A stretch of 64,000 bases of DNA from Eleginops maclovinus (taxonomy: Eukaryota > Chordata > Actinopteri > Perciformes > Eleginopidae): positions 22,654,247-22,718,246 of the forward strand of contig NC_086349.1 of the NCBI RefSeq assembly GCF_036324505.1, given 5' to 3'. The translations under genes and the position numbers were made by a program. The notes beneath the pieces are model-generated. The model saw nothing but the letters and a program-made list of their open reading frames with translations. It ran no database searches and had not been told where the DNA came from. Shown here piece after piece: positions 1 through 11,317 of this stretch; position 1 is the first letter of the stretch, and each line of letters starts with the position of its first letter.

Positions 1-1180
1 TACTGTATAATCAAGGACATTTCACATACATCTTTGTGTTATTGTTGATTAGACCCAACAATTTGGGCACTTCTAATATATTTGACATAAAATGGAAAAA
101 TATGGACAGTGTTTTTCTTCCCAATGAGATGGTTGGAGAAAAACATGGAGAGACACCATGCTGCTCTCGTCCTGATACTCCCTCTTCTTTCCTCTATCTT
201 ATCTCTCCCACCCTGATCTTTGTCACCAGTTGTTGCCATAGTGACACACAAGTCCCACGAGACGGTGCCAGTTAGCAGTAAATTGACTCTCCACACACAC
301 ACACACACACATATCGTATCACACACAGACACCCCAGAGCCTCGCCGCAGTGAGGCACCAGGTTATTCATAAAACCACAAAAACACATCTGCACATATAT
401 TTTTTCTGCAGAGAGCTACGTGAAAATCAATACCAATCTCCTATGTGTCCATTTAATATTAAGTGTAGTTTCAGCAGTCGTTAATCCTGCTGTAGCTAAG
501 CATTACGACTGGAATCAGGGGGAAAGCTCAAAGGAAAACAAATAATAAAAAACTAAATCCTACATTAAACAAAGTGATTGTTATAAGTGAGCATTAGAGC
601 TGCTTATAGGCAGTAGCTTCATATTTACTAAGCAGATATCAGAGTGGAGTTTTTCTTACCATTTAATTATTGGATAGAAAGCCTTTAAGGATATTTTCAA
701 AATGGAGAAGCCATTATCTAAACTAAAATAATGTCTGCATGTCTACAATAGCTTTAGTTTAACAGCGTAGCTTTTGTGAAAATGCATACTCTCTAGACCA
801 AGAATAATTCACCTGTATCTACTTCTACGTGAATCAGATATAAATCTGCAACTTCCTAACCTAGCAACAACCGATCTGGCAAAATGTACAAAAAGGTGTC
901 CATATTACTGCAAATGTTTAGTGTCAATCATTTACACAGCTTAGTTGAAAACTAGATTTTTATTGGTCAATTTGGACATTTGAGAGGTTGCTAAGTCTTA
1001 CCAACACACTGCTGCTAAGGAGAGAGTCACTTCATTTCATCGAGGAAACAACATGGATTACTTTCTGAATATTCACTTGGCATTTTTGTGGAGCGCATGA
1101 AACTGTGGATACATGATGGCTAAACTTTCCCCAGTAAAGAAAAATATAAAGAGTGCAAGAGATGGAAAGAGGTTAAAAGA
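1..1180. other. Non-coding, nothing recognised
   Basis: AT-rich sequence with no exon-like signal. The only structure I see is a short (CA)n run at about 291-310. Open frames here are short and overlap on both strands, as expected by chance. Confidence 0.6.
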
Positions 1181-1229
1181 CAGAATCAGAATCAGAATAC
1201 CTTTATTCGTCCAACAGAGGGGAAATTTT
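1181..1229 (-). repeat. LINE 3' end fragment with CAGAAT tail
   Basis: Two to three CAGAAT units are followed by a TTTATT...GAGGGGAAATTT block. This pattern, read on the minus strand, is the 3' end common to many fish non-LTR retrotransposons: a short terminal repeat tail next to a conserved 3' UTR. Only about 50 bp is present, so the copy is severely 5'-truncated. The family is not determined. Confidence 0.5.
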
Positions 1230-1369
1230 CTAGCCTGGCAAACCAGAACTACATCAACATGTTTGGTCTGGGCACACACAATTTGCTACTTGCACAACCA
1301 CTTCCACGTTGTACTTAATACTGCTCGATTGTTTCCGGTTAAACAATAGCTACATTCTACACCCGTTGT

Positions 1370-2531
1370 TTACAAGAGCTCCCAAAGTTGAACATCACCG
1401 ATGTTCACCGGATTTGTAGAACGACCAAAACCCCAACAAGCAAGTTGGATAAATGTTTTAAATTGTATGCGGCGTCATACATACACAACTACGAAGGTAA
1501 GAAAACAACTATTACTGACTGACTGACTAGCTAAAGCTAAATGTTAGCTTTACAAGTTCTCTAACATTAACCAACCTATCTGACGTTACGTAACGCTATG
1601 TGCTTTATCTGGTGTTAATTATCTACAACATTAGAACATGTTTCTTAACGTGGTTTTATATTAGCCTATATCGTTGGTGTTTTGGATTAACTAATGTTAG
1701 TCTTGTTGTTATACACTGTCATGCCTAACAGTAATGTCATGTGCAAGATGTGTTGACGTGAGTAATATAGATATAACGCTAATGACACTTATCTGTTATT
1801 TTATTCAGTGTCCAATAAGACAGGCTGTCAGGGCAGGTGGGTGTGAGAGCCTTGTGCTACAGCACAATGAGGAAGAGTGAGACAACACACAGTTTAAGTG
1901 TAGGCAGGAAGCTGTGTAACGTTGTTCATCCCCGTTCAGTGGAGCTAAGTTTATTCCTAAAGGCTCACCACCTTTAATGTTTTGCCTGTCTCCCTGCACA
2001 TTGGTCAGATAATTTGATCAAGTTAATAAGGATAAGGTGGACATGTGTTTGGGTGGTCAGAAACATACTGACATAAGTTAACACTGCTAATTTACACCTT
2101 CTAAGGCATAATAGTTATCAAGGAAGGTTATTCAAGTTTGTTTGAGTAGGGAGAGAATATAAAGCTAAGTATTCAGGAGGGGAGGCATCTTCTAGGAGCA
2201 TGGCTCAGTAGCAATAACTGTTCTACTCATAATAACTGACTTGGTCTTTTCCATGAAGCAGAGGTTATATTTCTAATTTTCTTCTCTTTCTTCTTAGATC
2301 ACGCTTCGCGATTCATCGCCAGTGGTGTTGATGCACAGCCAATGCTCCTGTGTGGCAGGCACTGTTTTGTGCAATCACATAGTGGCATTACTGTTCCAAA
2401 CAGGAGGACTACTTTGTGCAACGAATACACATGGATCCACAAGTGCAAAGTTATCAATTAGAGAAAAAGCTGATCATTTCTTTTTCTACCTATACATGCC
2501 AAGATACCTGTCTTTGAGAAATGAACTATGA
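1370..2531 (+). pseudogene. SWIM zinc-finger (YqaJ-type) transposon gene, broken
   Basis: Three exon-like blocks are visible. Block 1 ends ...KLYAASYIHNYE at a GTAAGA donor (1497). Block 2 starts after TTATTCAG (1809) and joins in phase 1 as GTG-TCC-AAT. It then hits a stop and resumes in another frame as VRALCYSTMRKSETTHSL, with a possible GTAACG donor at 1916. Block 3 starts after CTTTCTTCTTAG (2298) and encodes CSCVAGTVLCNH at 2343-2378, a CxCx6CxH SWIM zinc finger, followed by IVALLFQT. This order (YIHNYE strand, basic CYRS-like strand, SWIM finger) matches the N-terminal half of fish YqaJ/SWIM proteins as I remember them. The nuclease domain itself is not visible. Blocks 2 and 3 do not join in frame, so this is a pseudogene. 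SWIM fingers bind nucleic acid or protein; the function here is presumably lost. Confidence 0.6.
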
Positions 2532-2630
2532 AAACATGAGCAAAACCCAGGTTGACAAAAATATGTTATAAAATATTTTATTACAGTTCATTTTTCTTTC
2601 ATACGTTTGCTAAGCCAATATGTTACAATT

Positions 2631-3231
2631 AGGGATGCACCGATTGCAAAAATATCGGCAGATGCTGATACCGATGTTAAGAATAACAATTTTTGCCGAT
2701 GGCTGATGTTTTACTATGTAAACTGTAATGGTAGCACAATGCAGACTAAGGCAGCCTATCCCTTTAAGACAGAGAGTGGGGGATACCTTTGTGCATGTGT
2801 AAGAGCGAGAGAGAGGTTGAGCAAGTCATAGTACGTTTCTGGAAGTTAATGGGAGTAGCAACAAGTATAACAAAGTCACAAATATAAACGACGGCCTCCC
2901 AAGAACACTGAAGAATGGATTTAATTTACTGATCTTCCAGACACCCGGTACACGGGGCGGAAGTCCTGCAGCATGCACAGCATGACTTTAAAGTTACGGC
3001 AGACCCACAGTCACTGTTCTAATCCTTTAAAATCATGCCCTGACTTCAGATTTGGTCCGTCAGATTTAAAAACAATGATGCTAACGCGACTTCTCCCGGT
3101 CACGTAGCAAAACATAAACATCGGCGACTGCCATCGGTAATGTCACCTTATTTTACCGATGTGCCGATTGTGGTAAATAGGGCTAACATCGGCCATGCCG
3201 ATGGCTCACCGATGTATCGGTGCATCCCTTA
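2631..3231. mobile_element. hAT-like MITE, about 600 bp
   Basis: The left end reads AGGGATGCACCGAT and the right end ATCGGTGCATCCCT, a clear terminal inverted repeat. Both sides are flanked by TTACAAT (TTACAATT left, TTACAATA right), consistent with an 8-bp target duplication with one change. Internal sequence repeats the GCCGAT/ATCGGC words near both ends. There is no transposase frame inside, so this is a non-autonomous copy. It lies within the older transposon island and is therefore younger than it. Confidence 0.75.
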
Positions 3232-3606
3232 TTACAATAGTTCAATATGTTATGTGTACAATATGTTACAATGTTCCTTTTTACAAATCTATACAAATGA
3301 CCAGAGGATTTCAACACATACATGCCAAAATATGTCAATGAAATGTTAAGGGGGAACAACTGATTAACAGAGCTTTACATTCAACAGTTTGTTTACATTG
3401 ATGTTTGTGTACATAAGATTTACAGAATGTTTAACAAAATGATCTGCCACTGGAATAAACAAAATTCACTAAATGAAATGACAAAAACCTGGTGTTGAAC
3501 CAATGCTTTACTTAACCCATGCCTTAACTAATGCCTTGTTTGGCTAATGAGAAAGGGGGATTACGCCATCAAACAATTTGTTTTGTTTAATTCAACTAAT
3601 GACTCG

Positions 3607-3700
3607 TTCAAGGTTTCAAGGTTTCAAGGTTTTATTTGTCATATGCACAGCAGATACAACGTATATGTTGGCAATGAAAATCTTATGTAAGATTTTCATG
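3607..3700 (-). repeat. LINE 3' end with (CCTTGAAA)n tail, foldback at its break
   Basis: Tandem TTTCAAGG units (minus-strand tail CCTTGAAA) lead into TTTTATTTGTCATATGCAC and about 45 more bases nearly identical to 38199-38271. An 8-bp tail repeat is typical of CR1/L2-like LINEs. The copy breaks after CTTATGT. The next bases are the reverse complement of the preceding ones: a perfect 12-bp stem (3674-3685 and 3688-3699) with a 2-nt loop. Confidence 0.7.
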
Positions 3701-3975
3701 TTCCACATGTACTCTGAGTCGTGCTATTGATTGTGTTTCAGTAACTGGTATGCAGGCATCTGATGTTGCCTTTAAGTTATAAACTAAGGCTGTGCTCTTG
3801 TTCGGCTAAATGTTTTATAATGATTATGTGTACCATACCCTGGGGAAAACAGTGAGTGGCTGTAGTGCACTGGTGTATTTAAAGAGGGCTGAGTCCTTTA
3901 GTGTAGCCTTCTGTACATGCAATGGCATCCCACCCCTGGCTCTGTTACTACAACGCCCATTCAACCATAACCTAC

Positions 3976-5020
3976 CGTTGATGGACGTGCAGGTGTGGCC
4001 ACTTCATTTCGCTTGGCAGCCGATTTGGCTCTTGAGACCCGAACCATTGTGTAAATGGAAGGCTCAATCAAACCCCAAAACGCCATCAGGTGGTCATAGC
4101 TTGGAAATCTATTCACAAAAGACGCATACATCATGCATGTCATTAATTAACATAGTAAATACAATCATGCACGGTCACTAAACTAATGTTAGCTGTAACA
4201 ACTAAGCCAATGTCTCATCTGGTATGCTACTTAACATTCAGATAACCTGATTAAGAAGCTGTTTGTGCTGTATTTGATCTGTAACGTTAGGCTACTTTTT
4301 AAACAACAATGCGTCCGCATGACACAGGCTAAAGCGGTCACGCAGTAGGCACATTCACTTTTTTAGATTTACCATGGGATTCTTTATAATTTAACTGATG
4401 TTTACTTGGGTCAATGTCAAACAGTTAACGTTAGCTGAATAGCACAACTTAGGTCTAACGTTACCTGGTATAGAATCGGATGTCCGAGTCGGAGCCAGCA
4501 ACTTGCTGTAAGCCAAACTCTCGCTGGACATGTAACTCCTGTATTTCCTTTCTCAGATCCTCTACTTCTTTGGACAGGTCTCCTATAGCTGATGCAGACA
4601 TGTCCAGCGCAGACTGTTCAGGGACTGAGCAGTAGTCGTGATCCTAGTGCCATCGATGTGCTGTTCTTGCTCCTCAGGGGGGACTGGGTTGAATGGGCCG
4701 CTCTGTTCTCTGCCACACACTTCGCCGTGGTATTTCAACGGTATAGCCATTCCATTGAAAAAGCTTCAGTACAGCACCTTTAACAAGCCTTCTCCGACCA
4801 CCAAGGGTCGTTGGCTCTATGAGTTGATCGGTGGCAAAGTGTCTGCTGCAGACCTTTGTGTGAGAGGAGATGGTGAAACTATCCCAACGTATGTTCACCA
4901 GCCAGTCTTCTCAGGTCGGGATGGGTTGGAAAGCCATGGAAACTCAAAATACCATTATGTTTCGATGATGCCGAACAAAGCGGAACACAACAATTTTCGG
5001 AGTATTTCTTCTCCTGTGTT
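3976..5020 (-). pseudogene. THAP-domain DDE transposase gene, broken
   Basis: Reading the minus strand, a THAP zinc finger is recognisable: CCVPLC (4975-4992), FHGFP, then after a frameshift near 4905 NIRWDSF, KVCSRHF and AVLKLF. A second shift leads to DHDYCSVPEQ and a coiled coil, EVEDLRKEIQELH. The exon ends ...FYTR at a CAG/GTAACG donor (4465/4464). A 356-bp intron follows, and AATAG/ATTTCC (4109/4108) restores the frame exactly as FPSYDHLMAFWGLIEPS, ending near a GTAGGT donor at 3975. THAP domains bind the transposon ends. The downstream part in relatives is a helix-turn-helix plus DDE_4 nuclease, which is absent here. The two shifts and the missing catalytic exons mark it as dead. The initiator is also out of frame: an ATGCC lies just upstream in another frame. 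Confidence 0.75.
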
Positions 5021-5262
5021 GAAAAGGCATTTTCTTATGGATATTCATGGCAAAATATTACCTCAGGGGCTGTAGCTAGTTGTAGCTAGCTGTAGTTCAA
5101 AGTAAACAAATAGACCGGAAATGGCCGAGCCGTATTAATTGGGGTCGGAAGTACGTCAAACTTTAGTGCAAGTAGCGAATTGGCAGGGCTCAATCCAAGG
5201 GGCGGTATAAACGGTTGTCTTTCAAATTCCCTCTGCACGCAATAGGATAGCGCTACAACCAA

Positions 5263-5490
5263 TCAGAGCCACGAAGAGGGTGACGTAATCAGAGCGACGG
5301 AAAAGACTCCATGGGCAACTGTTCCGCGTATGGTATGTTGTGGAAAGGTATGATGGAGAGATTCCTGTAAGCCAAATGTTATGGTAATGGTCCCATCGAC
5401 TGTTGCCGTTTTTGAAAACCTTAAATCCAGATCGTTTAAAGTGGAGGCCAAAGCCGATTCGAAAGACTGCTGTTCGCCAGCAGCAGCCAT
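5263..5490 (-). CDS. Small ORF, possible RecQ-like helicase first exon
   Basis: A 75-codon frame begins MAAAGEQQSFESALASTLND and continues LDLRFSK. This opening resembles the N-terminus of multicopy RecQ-like helicase genes scattered through fish genomes, from memory only. No helicase motif follows, so at most the first 25 or so residues would be a real exon; a weak donor (AAG/GTTTTC) lies just after LDLR. It is on the same strand as, and upstream of, the THAP gene and sits in a GC-rich segment with CpGs unlike the surroundings. It could instead be promoter sequence of the transposon with a chance frame. Confidence 0.3.
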   Translation of the reverse strand: MAAAGEQQSFESALASTLNDLDLRFSKTATVDGTITITFGLQESLHHTFPQHTIRGTVAHGVFSVALITSPSSWL

Positions 5491-5773
5491 CTTCTTTATT
5501 TACATGCAGCAGAGACCGGCAGGGACTACATGTGGGACGTGATTATGTTAAGCCCGCCCACCGACAATCACGCGATGTGATTGACCAAACCTGGATTAAA
5601 TTTGCTACCGCTAGGGCGCGCATAGATTTCTAGGCTAGAAATGTTCATTAGTTACAGCAGAAAGAGCCAAAGATAGCTTAATATCACACTCAAGATACAA
5701 ACATATATATGTATATATATAGGCCGTTAGTAACTGTGCTATATATGGCTACTATACCTATCTATATTTGTGT

Positions 5774-5800
5774 ACTATATATATATATATATATATATAT
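5774..5800. repeat. (AT)n microsatellite
   Basis: An uninterrupted AT run next to a LINE fragment. A shorter ATATATGTATATATAT stretch lies at about 5701-5720. Confidence 0.95.
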
Positions 5801-5814
5801 TGCACATTGTATTG

Positions 5815-6095
5815 TCTGTGTTGTTGTATGTGTGCGGGTCTACCAGGGGCCATGATAGTTGTACAGTCTGACTGCTGCAGGAAGGAAGGACCTGCGGTAT
5901 CTCTACGTGAGACACCGGGTGCAGCAGCCTGTCACTGAAGGAGCTGCACTGTGCAGACAGGGTGTGCTGGAGGGGGTGGGACACATTGTCCAGCAGGGAG
6001 GACAGCTTATTTGCCATTCGCCTGTCACCCACCACCTCCACAGTGTCCAGAGGACTCCCCAGCACAGAACTGGCCTTCCTTATCAGTCTGTTTAG
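5815..6095 (-). pseudogene. LINE reverse-transcriptase C-terminal fragment
   Basis: On the minus strand it encodes VLGSPLDTVEVVGDRRMANK, then LSSLLDNVSHPLQHTL and SSFSDRLLHP. After one frameshift, RYRRSFLPAAVRLYN can be read in the neighbouring frame. These are the conserved terminal blocks of fish non-LTR retrotransposon reverse transcriptases (CR1/L2/Rex group). The rest of the element is absent. The frameshift shows that it is an old 5'-truncated copy. Confidence 0.7.
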
Positions 6096-6912
6096 TCACT
6101 TCAACACTGGACGTCAGAGAAATAGACAGACTGGAAGTAAACACAAACAGGAACACGGTATGGCATTGTCTAAAGACTGGTTAATGGTAAAGACACTGTA
6201 AGCAGACCTGAAGTTATAGAACAGCTTAATGGTGACGCAAGACCTCTCTGTGTTACGTCAGGTTCCTGACATCACTGTTCGTTTTTCATTGTTGACCTCC
6301 TCGGTGCACATTATCCGTTACTCATTTACTGCTAACATGGTTTCAGGGAGAGAGAATCCTGGTTCGGAATGAACAGTTATTCCATTCTTACATGTGCATT
6401 TAGACAACTCTTATACACTAGGTAGATATATTGCATGGATTCATTTGTTTGCAAGTTCTCCTAGTATATATCAATCATGCGCATAGGCAAACATATCACA
6501 TGTGGGGTCCTAATCCAGGTATTAATGACTCTATGGGTTGCTATGTTTCTGCACAGCAATCAAACAGGAACAAAGTATTCCCTTTTGTGATGGTCTGATG
6601 GTTACTATATGCACAGGTCTTCTCCTCTGTCCCCTGTTTCCTGGCAACAAACTATTCCTGAGTGAGTGTGTGTCTTCAGACAAACTCAGCAGCTTTCAGA
6701 CTGAAACACATGTTATGTCATGGTTCTTGGGTACGTGTTTTTAAGTTACAACTGCAAGGAGTAAAAACTTTTGATGTTTTAATGTATATCTACTGTAGCA
6801 ACTAAGCTCTGAAATGGCAACGATAGCAGTTCCTTTTGTTTGTTTCTTGATCACATTACTTCTAGTTGCTTGAGGTAGCATTGCTGGCTGATCACGAATC
6901 GTTGTTCGCTTG

Positions 6913-6917
<5 letters not shown>

Positions 6918-6990
<73 letters not shown>
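6918..6990. repeat. (GT)n microsatellite, 73 bp
   Basis: An uninterrupted TG/GT run. It reads open in two frames only because GTGTGT encodes Cys-Val repeats. Confidence 0.98.
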
Positions 6991-6991
<1 letters not shown>

Positions 6992-8076
6992 CACAGCTGC
7001 ATTGATAAGGGAATAATCTCCTCTGTGATATGTAGGTGTGGGCTGAGACGACAGTGTGTGGCTGTCTGGTGAGCAGGAAATCACATCAGCTTAATGAGAT
7101 CTGTGATGTGAAATGAGCTGAAAAAGCGGATTTAGAGAAGCATAGGATTGATACCTTGCTTGTGTCATTGCATGTTTATCTGCCCCCCCCCCTTCCAGCC
7201 CTTAATAATAATTTCAGACCCACCTACAGTAATATCACCGTTTTGTTATCCATCTAACAGTGTTTCTGTGTCAATACAGGCCACCCGCCATTGTTCCATG
7301 TAGTCCTCTTCAATGAAACTGATGTGAGCAGCCCGATTTCCTTAAATATCAGCTGTATTCTAAAATGTAAGAACCACCTGCTGCTTACTGTGTTTTGGTT
7401 TGTTTTGGTTCTGAACATATCCTGCTGGGGAAGCAGTTTAAGGAGTTGTGATCTGTTTTCAGATCAAAGCTTCATGTTACAGTTTGTAACAAATACAAAG
7501 GTCCAAAATCTAGAGCTGCCTCGGAATCCAGGGAACGATTTTAAACATCATTTTGAGAGTCAAATCATGTTATTTTCATTTGGGTCATTGCACACACTAA
7601 CTAACCTTCCAATAGACATGTTCCTTCCTTTGACTTGGACACAGTATACATGATCTTAAAGCACATGCTGTTTTTTCTAAGTTCATATAACATGGTAATG
7701 TTTTACATTTACCTCAGATGGTGAGATCATGCACTTCAATTTTTTTTCAATTCCACCTTGTTCTGTATACTATGATTTGATGGCATTTGACTCAGGACTA
7801 AGTCGTGTTGGAAATGTAACTACGTCTAACCAACCAGATTGCTTCTGCAACTTTAATGGATCATAACTCTTGGGACTTATTCGAACATGAAACCAACATG
7901 CAAAAATACTTGACATTTATGTAACTCTGCGTCTGACTTGTCTTGATTTTCAACGCAGTGTAATTGCGTGTAGGGCTAAAAATAAAATATGAAGGATTTC
8001 ATCCATAACTGATGGAGTACTTTGTTATTCTAACGTGTGTGTCTTCATGCAGGGAGCATCTAAATGGATTCGAAGA

Positions 8077-8103
8077 CTATATATATATATATATATATAT
8101 ATA
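8077..8103. repeat. (AT)n microsatellite
   Basis: AT run of about 26 bp. A short (GA)n follows at 8217-8229. Confidence 0.95.
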
Positions 8104-8385
8104 CATCCTGGATGTACTGTAAATGGTACTCGTAACATGCATTTGGGACTTTGTGTCGTGCCTTTGTGTAAGTTATTGAAGACATCACGTTGGTGGAAAC
8201 CAAGTGTACTCATTCAGAGAGAGAGAGAGGCTGTTGGTATGTTTTAATGGTGTGAAAAAAAATCATAATCTCAAAGAACTTTTAAAGTTTGCTATTTATC
8301 CATTTTTAATAAAAATAATAATGCTGCAGGGCTGTTGCCAACATGCCGTGTATTTGTATTTTATATAATATTGAAGGCCATAATT

Positions 8386-8409
8386 ATACCATTAAATATT
8401 TAATGGTAT
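8386..8409. other. Perfect 24-bp AT palindrome
   Basis: ATACCATTAAAT is followed directly by its exact reverse complement with no spacer. It is AT-rich, so chance is possible. No flanking element is seen. Confidence 0.7.
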
Positions 8410-10674
8410 TTATCACATTTCAAAGACAATCAGTCCACTCTGGCCTTGTCAGGCTCGATAAGGTTGATGAAGCTTTGTTCCGTTATAAATAGCGTATTTC
8501 CGGGGTAAGAGGAGAGGGTATGAATATATACCTCACAGAACATGTAATTTCATGTTCATCTGTATGAGTGCAGATGGAGGAGGTTTGATTACCATAGTCA
8601 ATGTGACGAGCAGGCATGTGGACTATTATAATAATAATAATGTTCCATTATCCTGCTGAAGCACTGAAGTCATCGTTATACTTTTAATAGTCGCACTGCA
8701 TTAGTTGCTGAACTTATAGAAAGGGAGATTTGTTTCAGGAGCAGATTGAACGTTAGTCAGTGTAACAAGCTTCCTAAATTACCAATATTACAGAAAATCC
8801 ATGTGAAAAAAAAGCAAAGGCCATGAATTAAAATGAACAATGAAGAGCAAAGGAATTTATTCGCATTATAACTATGATATTCAACTGAAATATGCAATCC
8901 CCAAAAATGCTTTCTGGTGATTGTCTGATTGGATTAAGATCGAAAAAGGCTTCACATATATTTTTTCAACTTAGGTAAAAAACATTAGGTCTTTTAAATA
9001 GCAGGTTAGTTTGATAGTTCACATAATCAATGATTTTAAATAAGTGTTCGTGTGATTAGCTTGTATAGGGGATGGCTAAACTCAGAGATCTAGATCTACC
9101 AAGAGCTAATGTAAGGCCATATCATCAGGTTTTTAATGTACTTAATGCAATTATTGGAATCCAAAACCCAACCAAGACCTTTTGTAGCCTCAACCTAACT
9201 AAGTACAGAAGCAACGTATGTAACATACACCAAGTGTGTCACGTACTATTGACCATGTTATTAGAAAACCCTGCCTGTTGAAAAACTAAGCTAAATTGGT
9301 ACCAATGGATTGCGTTAAAAAGTGAGGCCAAGTGGTCCTGATCAAACCTCCGGACGTGACCATTTGGGAATGACAAAGTGTTGTCCAAGAATTAAAGATG
9401 ACATGATGTTTGATTGTGACAGCCTGTCACAATGAAAGCCTTTTGTTGGATATTGACGGGCATGTTTATGGTATGTGGTTTAATACATGGAAGTTTTTCC
9501 TAATTATTCCTCCAGACGGACTCTTCCACTTTGTCATTAATTTGTTTTAATGTAACCAATTATTGTCCATCATATTTCTATTGTGGTCCCAAAAGGGCCT
9601 ATACTAGAATAACAGCAAATCATATTGACTGGGTTCTTAATTAAATCTGACTGGGCTGTAATAGTGGACTGAATCTGATTAGGATAATAGGTTCTGTTTT
9701 CAAATAAACAAGCCTGAGGGTTAATTAGAGAGACTCACTGCAGATCAGTTTCCTCTAAAACGGGTTTGTGTTTCTTAACCTCCTATAATCACAATTTTTG
9801 CCCAGTCTCTCCAAGCTGTTTCATCACTTATAATTAGAAGCAATCAATATATAGTAGCTTCCATTCTGTCCATATTGAATCAATGTTGAAGGATTTCATC
9901 CTCAACTGAATGGTGTTATGGTTTGTTGAAGCCTTTTCAATGAGCTTTACAACTTTTTTGTGCGTCAGCCACCGAGCCTTTCAAGTTCACAATGTCAGAG
10001 TTTTCAGAAAATTGCTGTGATGAGGTGCCCCCGGCGTCCTGCCATGGCTTTTCTCTCTGTATGTGGACACCTGCCTCCTTGAATTGTAACCTCTATGTTC
10101 CTTTAGCCATGACTGCAACATTTCCGCAATCTATCAAAAACTTTGCTTTGAAGGGACAACCCGTTCCTGGTGTGAATATGAGAAGCATGAACAGTTTAAT
10201 CCCTTGGTTGATTCAATCTTTTATTTATGCTACCAACAACGTCCTTTCAGTTTTTCAGTCAATCACAGCACAGGGCATGCCTAAACATAACTGCTCATTC
10301 TGATTGTTGCTTTGAAATGATATGTTTTTTATATCCAAATAAAGAAGAGACAGTATTGTAGAGGCCACACTGTGACCCTAAATATAGCCAGGTTCCTTCA
10401 GTCGATGAATTTCCTGTCATCAGTTCTCACCTTACAACAACAGCAGCCAACTTTGTGACCAAGTGCTGTTAAGTTAAATAAACACCAGAACCATCCACTT
10501 CGAGAAACATCCACAAGCTCTGTAATGTGCTGCCAAATTAAATAAATCACTCCACTGAGAGGTTAGCAAAGCTTAAAATGCTGCATATCTGTATCACAAT
10601 TAGCTTGTTTCCGCTTATTGTTTATCCTGCATATGTTTCAGAAGGACGTTTTCAAGCAGTATTGTTTTTTTCAC

Positions 10675-10708
<34 letters not shown>

Positions 10709-10825
10709 TGTGTGTGGAGAAGCCCTGTGCAGCTGATTCAGTGTTTGCTTACAGGAGCGTGAAACATTTCAAGACAGTTGAAAATCAAGGGCATGCAGTT
10801 TCCTAAAAACATACTCACTTGGGTG

Positions 10826-10867
<42 letters not shown>
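10675..10867. repeat. Opposed (GT)n and (AC)n tracts
   Basis: A (GT)n at 10675-10716 (interrupted once by TATG) and an (AC)n at 10829-10867 lie about 110 bp apart in inverted orientation, so the two tracts could pair. The spacer has no recognisable content. Confidence 0.95.
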
Positions 10868-10870
<3 letters not shown>

Positions 10871-11265
10871 GGCCATATAGGTAAAAATTGTGCTAAAGGT
10901 AGCGGTACAGAAAAGTTATTTAAACCAACCGACTTTATCCTTAGGTGAGCATCAACATAGCAACTCAGCAAGTGCACATCTGACATATTGGCCTTAGGGT
11001 AGGGGAACAATTTGCCATATTTAAAAAGTTAGTCACTACTATCTTTCTCATCTTTGGTAACTTGGGATAAAGGGACCTGTTATCTGGTGGAGACTCTGCT
11101 TCAGTCTCTAGTATTCCCTTATCTTGTAATGACTTTTTCTAACCCTGTATTAATCATTTATTGTTTTGTCTCTCCTATTTAGTGGCATAGTAAACACAGT
11201 ACAGTGACTCATCTTTATTTATGTCAAGGTGTTGAGGGACTTGTTAGCCCTCTTTTTTAACAAAG

Positions 11266-11317
11266 AGAAGTGGATACTGTCTTTGTTGACATAGCAACAA
11301 AGACAGTATCCACTTCT
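11266..11317. other. Perfect 23-bp inverted repeat, 6-nt loop
   Basis: The left arm 11266-11288 (AGAAGTGGATACTGTCTTTG plus TTG) and right arm 11295-11317 are exact reverse complements, separated by ACATAG. Pairing stops abruptly at both ends and neither arm is low-complexity. There is no flanking target duplication or transposon end. The lack of any mismatch suggests a recent origin, for instance by template switching during replication. A transcribed small hairpin is also possible. Confidence 0.9.

Larger units (their letters stand above)
1230..5640. mobile_element. Composite DNA-transposon island, ISL2EU-like two-gene relic
   Basis: Two degraded genes face each other inside about 4.4 kb: a + strand SWIM-zinc-finger gene (1370-2531) and a - strand THAP/DDE transposase gene (5020-3976). 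Introns on both sides are rich in TAACGTTA-like words (around 1575-1600, 4280, 4425 and 4455), which suggests shared ancestry of the two flanks. From memory, ISL2EU-type elements carry exactly such a pair: a DDE transposase and a YqaJ-type protein. A 600-bp hAT MITE and a LINE tail have inserted between the genes. The outer ends are uncertain. The right side ends in a CTAGGCTAG-containing segment near 5630 and the left has a CTAGCCTGG near 1230, but I cannot prove these are terminal inverted repeats. Confidence 0.5.
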
